A DNA stretch of 64,000 nt from Pristionchus mayeri (taxonomy: Eukaryota > Nematoda > Chromadorea > Rhabditida > Neodiplogasteridae), in NCBI GenBank assembly GCA_036245805.1, contig BTRK01000003.1:24810685-24874684 (forward strand), in the 5' to 3' direction. The notes beneath the pieces were generated by a model. The model was not told the DNA's origin, searched no databases, and saw nothing but the letters and a program-made list of their open reading frames with translations. Positions 59,359-64,000 of this stretch are shown one piece after another (position 1 is the stretch's first letter; every line of letters starts with the position of its first letter). Made by a program: the position numbers and the translations under genes.

Positions 59359-60674
59359 ATGCTATCTCGAGTCTTCGCTTCCTTCTCCATCCTTTCTTCT
59401 CTCGGACTCCTTCTTCCTCTCGTTCTCGATCGACCACTCATACAATCTCTCCTGGTGGTCAGTCCTCCCCCATCCCCCTCCCTCCTTCATTCGCTCCTTC
59501 CAGTCCTTCTTCCTCCTCTTCAATGCCTTCGTGAGTGCTCTTGTCTTCCCTTCGATCGAATTGACTAAACCGTGGCTCTTCGTCCCTCAGCTCTTCGCCT
59601 CAGTGAGTCCACTCCAGATTCCCTTCACTTCTTATCAATCTCGGAGAAAATGAATAAGTGTCTGATCTGACCTGTCTTCATTCGAAAAACCTCGACCTTC
59701 TTATCTTTTCCATAAACCGGGGAATCCCCTATTGAGTAAGCCTGAATGAAATGGTCAGTGATGTGAGAGATAAGAATCGGAAGAGGGGAAGGGTGGAGGG
59801 GGAGGGGGGGGGGGGCAGAATCAACTGATCATTCTTACGAAGTTGTATACATCAGAATGGCCTGGAAGGGGGGCGAAGTATGAGAATGAGTAATCGAATT
59901 GAGGTGTTGGTGCAATTGCTGTCTCTGTGCATGATGATGTGTGCAGTGATGGAATTGGACGGGCAGAAGACCATCCTCAGCAGCTACCAGTGAGTACTCC
60001 CTTCGATTGAGGAGAGAGAGACAAACACATGGACAGATCAAGACTTAGATTTGCATAGTCTGTCCGTGAAATATAAAAAGAAAGGGTCTGATGAAATGGC
60101 AACACAGTGCAAAACTTGGAGTAGATGTCTGGAAAGAGAAGGTTGTGCTTTCAGGCCGAACGAAGAGTGGTGGGAGAGCATCGGAGTGGGTAAGTAACTG
60201 GAAGAGAAGGGGAAGGGGAGATATGATGGAATGTCTCTCAGACTTCACCATTGGATGTCTCGTCCTGTGGTCTCTCGTCTTCCTCATTGGAAACTTCGTC
60301 ACGTTCATCCACTTCCGCACCTTCGCAGCACTGAGGAAGAGGTGAGAGAACCCCTTCCCAGAGAGAGAGAGAGGGGGGGGGGGGAGGGGGGGGGGTTAGC
60401 ACCCACTGTAGTCTCCCTCTTGTCTGCCCATGATAAGCCTAGTCGTTGAAATGGGAAACTTCGCAAGGGACAGATAGTGGTCAATCGGGTACTCCTTCTC
60501 TCCCTCCAATGAGACTCTTTGAGGATGGACGAGAGACCGAGAGAGAATCTCCCTCCTCTCCCTCCTCCCTACACCCTCTTCACTCTACAACCGAATGGAA
60601 GACCAGATGGAGCTCCTCCCTCTTACGACCAAATATTCCGTAAGGAGTACACCATTCAAGATCTACCCCGTTGA
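59359..60674 (+). CDS. LAPTM4-like four-TM protein with PY motifs
   Basis: Six exons close in frame: 59359-59457, 59504-59602, 59904-59989, 60155-60189, 60242-60341, 60524-60674, about 188 residues. The ATG directly follows CCTTCAG, consistent with spliced-leader addition. Four hydrophobic segments are seen: FASFSILSSLGLLLPLVL, SFFLLFNAFVSALVF, VLVQLLSLCMMMCAV and TIGCLVLWSLVFLIGNFVTF. KPWLFVPQLF between TM2 and TM3 is LAPTM-like. The cytoplasmic tail has PPPYTLF and PPSYDQIF, motifs that in LAPTM4/5 recruit NEDD4-type WW ubiquitin ligases for endosomal-lysosomal sorting (established for that family). Assignment to LAPTM4 rather than another four-TM group rests on topology plus PY motifs. Confidence 0.75.
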
Positions 60675-61318
60675 TCCACCCCGTGAATAGGTTATTGATT
60701 AGACATATTTATTTATCCTTCGTATCTCCACTCTACTCAATCAGTGTCATTACTTCTCACTTTCGTCCACTCCTTCATTCGAGTTGCATCATAAACTAAT
60801 ATTCGGGTATCAACTTATCAATCGAAGGATATCAACTTCCATCTGACTGAGTGAGTATCCTAGATGGCGAGTTTAGCCCTGGAAAGAGAAGAATGTAGAC
60901 ATAACCTATTCTTCACGAACAAAACATTGACAATGACGGCGGAATCATATCATACACAATTGGTGCATGATCTTCTTTGATGAATAGGGAGACTCTTTCT
61001 AGTCTCTCACCTTCTCATCTAATTCCTGCACATTCATTGTTCTCTCCGTCCTTCTGTCCTCAACTCTTCTTCGTCTACCATCAACATGTTGACTGCTCTA
61101 GTCTATTATTGTCCCTGTCTGCAAGTGGGAGGGGGGGGGGGGGCGGAGTCCCCATACCTGTCTGCTCCTCCATCGATAACACACTCTATCTCACTTCTCT
61201 CTTCCTGTTTCCCTTCTCTCCAGCTATTGAACACGTAAATAAGAGTGGTCTTATAAAAGGCCGGTGAGGCTTTCTTTGTCTCAAGCAGTGTACGTTATCC
61301 ATTGGACGATTTATCATC
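60675..61318. other. intergenic spacer
   Basis: Nothing coding was recognised. It contains an 11-12 G run near 61132 and the presumed promoter of the Gly-rich gene. Confidence 0.4.
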
Positions 61319-61684
61319 ATGGGCAAAGGAGGCGGAGGAAGTGGTAGCAAGGGAGGAGGAGGAGGAGGAGGAAGTTGTAAGGGAGGAGGTCATCATGGAG
61401 GAGGAGGAAAAGGATCGGGCCATTCTGGATTTACCCAAGTTAACACCTCTGGAGCGGTTAGTCACCAGTCTAACAAATGGCTGTATCTTCATTATTCAGC
61501 ATTGTTCACTTTATCGATTGCAGCCAATCTTCCGTGCGGGACCAGTGCACGCCAACTCTGCATCTGCTGGATTTGTGCAGATCAATAAAGGAGGAGGAGC
61601 GGTGAGTGAAGATTACGGTAGATGCATTCCACTGAGTTCCGCATTTACCAACATTTCTTGCAGCCGCTGTACAAACCGGCATAA
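61319..61684 (+). CDS. tiny glycine-rich protein
   Basis: Three exons: 61319-61456, 61524-61601, 61664-61684; 78 residues. The N-terminal third is Gly/Lys/Ser (MGKGGGGSGSKGG...), then GHSGFTQVNTSGA, PIFRAGPVHANSASAGFVQI, and it ends PLYKPA before TAA. All introns are about 60 nt and canonical. FTQVN/FVQIN forms an internal repeat. No signal peptide is visible. A polyadenylation signal AATAAA is at 61759. Short Gly-rich proteins of this sort occur in nematodes; function unknown. Confidence 0.75.
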
Positions 61685-61758
61685 GACTGAAGTCCCGCTG
61701 GATCTCTCTCATCTCAGATCTCACTCCGATTCACATCATTATCTACATTTCGATCATC

Positions 61759-61764
61759 AATAAA
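61759..61764 (+). terminator. polyadenylation signal AATAAA
   Basis: Canonical signal 75 bp after the Gly-rich protein stop. Confidence 0.7.
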
Positions 61765-61958
61765 TTGTTTACCATTCTCTCTGAGAACTGTCTAAAGGAG
61801 TGTATGAACATTGAACCGATTTTCGCATATTGTAAGATGTCATGGTTCCAACATTTGCACCCCTGAAGTGATGTCACTCATAAGTCCTCAGGGCAGATAA
61901 TGCTCATCTAGTGATCAGTTGATACCAACCACGAGGTCGTATCGTCACTCTGGACTGA

Positions 61959-63251
61959 CATGGAAATGGTCGGAACTAAGATATCTCAAAATTCATTAAA
62001 TGTTTACATAAAATTCAGCACGAAATTCCGACCAGGAAATAACTTTCAAAAATTGCCAAATGAGTTTTTGAATATTTCTTTAGAGAAATATGCATTTTTG
62101 GGCGTTTTTGGCCTAAAAATATAATTTTCCCCACAAAATCGAAATTTCAAAAAATCATTTGGCAGTGTTTGAAAATGATTTCCTGGTCAAAATTTTGCGC
62201 TGAATTTTCTGTGAAAATTTCATGAATTTTGAGATATGAGCCCGTTCGCGTAAGAGTCGAACAAAGTGTTGAAAGGCCTGGCACTCGGAAATTTCGATAA
62301 TTTGCTAATAGGGGTAATCGAGGGTGCTGATAATCGTGGTCAACTTCATTTTGCTCCATCTCACCCGGTTAAGCCGGGCTGCATGTGGGCTTCATCTACA
62401 TTTATGGAAATAACTCGCGAACCGATTTTGGAAACGACTTGAAATTTTAACAGGAGGTAGTTAATGCCACTACAAAGCCGCTGAAATCAAAATACCACAT
62501 GTTTTTTGATGACATCATCACGATTTCGACGTTCTCGAATATCAGGCAAAAGCTAAAACCAAGAACTACATGCTAAGATACGCCTTGTTCTGGGGATCAT
62601 TTTTCGATGTTGGGTATACAAATTCGGTTCTTTTTCGCTACAAGCAGTTTTATGATGAATTCAGCAGCTCTATGCCGCCAACTTTGTGGGTGAGGGTGAA
62701 GAATTATTCTGATTCCTTTGTTCTACCCTCCTCGAACGAGAAAGTTAATGAAATTCATCATCATTTTTCACCCTCACCCACAAAGTTGACGGCATAGAGC
62801 TGCTGAATTCATCATAAAACTGCTTGTAGCGGAAAAGATCCGAATTTGTATACCCAACATAGTATACGAAAAATTATCCCCAGAACAAGGCGCATCTTAA
62901 CATGTAGTTCTTGGTTTTAGCTTTTGCCTGATATTCGAGAACGTCGAAATCGTGATGATGCCATCAAACAGCATGTGGTATTTTGATTTCAGCGGCTTTG
63001 GAGTGGCATTAACTACCTCCTGTTAAAATGCCATGTCGTTTCCAAAATCGGTTCGCGAGTTATTTCCATAGATGTAGATGAAGCCCACATGCAGCCCGGC
63101 TTAACCGGTTGAGATGGAGCAAAATGAACTTGACCACGATTATCAGCACCCTCGATTACCCCTATTAGCATTTTTTTGAAAATTTCGTGTGCCAAGGTTT
63201 GTTCGACTCTTACGCGAACGGGCTCATATCTGAGTTCCGACCATTTCCATG
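61959..63251. repeat. 1.3 kb foldback element
   Basis: The left end CATGGAAATGGTCGGAACT and the right end AGTTCCGACCATTTCCATG are exact inverted copies. Internal arms (62238-62690 and about 62770-63225) pair over about 450 bp with few differences. The loop carries a further short inverted motif (GGGTGAGGGTGAAGA / TTTTTCACCCTCACCC). A nested element splits the left arm (61981-62237). There is no transposase. It lies between the Gly-rich gene and the kinase gene. Confidence 0.88.
61981..62237. mobile_element. nested MITE inside the foldback left arm
   Basis: Ends ATATCTCAAAATTCAT and ATGAATTTTGAGATAT are perfect 16-bp inverted repeats, and the interior is also partly palindromic. The right arm of the host foldback (near 63222-63240) lacks this insert and reads straight from CTCATATC to TGAGTTCC, so it is the empty site. 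The target duplication probably lies within AGATAT, but overlap with the termini makes its length ambiguous. Confidence 0.75.
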
Positions 63252-63738
63252 TGAGATATTTCAATTTGCACTTTTGTCGTACCCCGCCCACTGTAGTCGA
63301 ATGAGCTTTTTCCCGCGATATAAATGAAATAATCAGAGAAAGAAAACTTGACAAGAAGACTCAATATTGCCAAAAGTGAACTCTCCAAATGGAGAAAGAA
63401 ACGAGAAGAAGAAGAATTAGTGATAGAAAGATGCATCAAAGAGAAGAACTTCATGGAAGATCATCGTGTGAAGGCAATCAAACGTGAAGTTCCATTTATA
63501 CTATGTATCTTGCAACATTTATTGCAGATTCCGATTCTTCGAGCTCAATAGCCAATGATGGATGCAAAGGAATCGAGTTTCTTTGGGTATTCGGTGATAC
63601 GTTCTATTCCCTATCATGTTATTCGCTAATCGTGTATATTTCTTTTGTGACAAAGATTGATTTGCACTGCGAGAGGATGTAAATGAGTGTCGTTCATTGG
63701 TGGAGGGGGTTCACTCGGGTGTCGGTTGTCGAGGGGGG

Positions 63739-64000
63739 ATGGCCGTCTCTCGAATGCATTCCGAATTGAGCAGTGGGGATGCAGCTATGCTCAAGGGGGG
63801 AGAAGTCATCCAAAATCGATACCACGTCATGCGAATGGTCAATATTGGCGGGTTCGGCCAGGTACTCCTTTCTACTTTGATTTTGGCGGCACGTAATCTA
63901 GCTAAGGTATTCCTGGGAATTGATCAAACTAACGGAAGTCAAGTGGCCATCAAAGTGGAATCACTCGCGGCGTCTATTCAACTTATCGATAATGAAGTCG
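63739..64000 (+). CDS. CK1/TTBK-like protein kinase, N-terminal part (runs off the window)
   Basis: Exon 1 (63739-63861, ATG possibly further upstream) encodes GGEVIQNRYHVMRMVNIGGF followed by GQ. Exon 2 starts at 63907 after a 45-nt intron and encodes VFLGIDQTNGSQVAIKVESL. This is the glycine-rich loop (IGGFGQVF, partly degenerate) and the VAIK catalytic-lysine strand; KVES is typical of the casein kinase 1 / tau-tubulin kinase branch that is expanded in nematodes. The rest of the kinase domain is beyond 64000. Confidence 0.8.
   Translation, partial: MAVSRMHSELSSGDAAMLKGGEVIQNRYHVMRMVNIGGFGQVLLSTLILAARNLAKVFLGIDQTNGSQVAIKVESLAASIQLIDNEV

Overview
The window is nuclear DNA from a nematode. 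The evidence is: a complete flp-14-type neuropeptide precursor encoding three KHEYLRF-amide copies; many short introns with polypyrimidine-CAG acceptors; several genes whose ATG sits at or next to an intron-type acceptor, as expected for spliced-leader trans-splicing; an interstitial run of TTAGGC, the nematode telomere repeat; and fragments of a ribosomal protein gene (uS8/RPS15A, worm rps-22). I do not name the species. One 500-base run of N (7320-7819) next to long poly-G and poly-C runs marks a scaffold gap.

Layout. Positions 1-7300 are a graveyard of mobile DNA: a 1.2 kb foldback with a nested hAT-type MITE, a near-perfect hairpin, a decayed CR1-like LINE and a second foldback. A truncated rps-22 fragment and an inverted piece of its upstream region follow at 7.8-8.6 kb. 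The 3' part of a RIM-binding protein gene (FN3, SH3-II, SH3-III) runs from 9.3 to 14.7 kb. From 15.56 to 28.16 kb lies a tandem array of about 107 copies of a 118-bp satellite with visible higher-order structure. Positions 28.2-31.1 kb hold diffuse short repeats and a tRNA-like element. A CCDC92-like coiled-coil gene spans 31.3-41.2 kb. One of its introns contains about 5.8 kb bounded by near-identical, roughly 950-bp inverted copies of the rps-22 5' region; inside are an antisense gene with its own introns (possibly BEN-domain-like) and a Tc1-type transposase remnant. A later intron carries two head-to-head TTAA-flanked elements with tRNA-like sequences.

From 41.9 to 64 kb the sequence is more ordinary: two tandem four-TM membrane protein paralogues, flp-14 (minus strand), a type II membrane protein with an M1-aminopeptidase fold whose catalytic motifs are gone (minus), a small Lys/Ser-rich protein, a candidate small secreted peptide (minus), a LAPTM4-like protein with two PY motifs, a tiny Gly-rich protein, a 1.3 kb nested foldback, and the first two exons of a CK1/TTBK-like kinase that runs off the right edge.

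The genes do not form one pathway. RIM-BP (presynaptic scaffold) and flp-14 (neuropeptide) are both neuronal, but nothing in the sequence links them. Host introns share two lineage-specific short motifs, GATCAAAGATC/GATCTTTGATC (often just upstream of the 3' splice site) and TACGGTA. Both also occur in introns of the gene nested in the 5.8 kb insert, the first there only in degenerate form, which suggests that gene is resident host DNA. Exon coordinates were derived by hand from splice sites and reading-frame closure.
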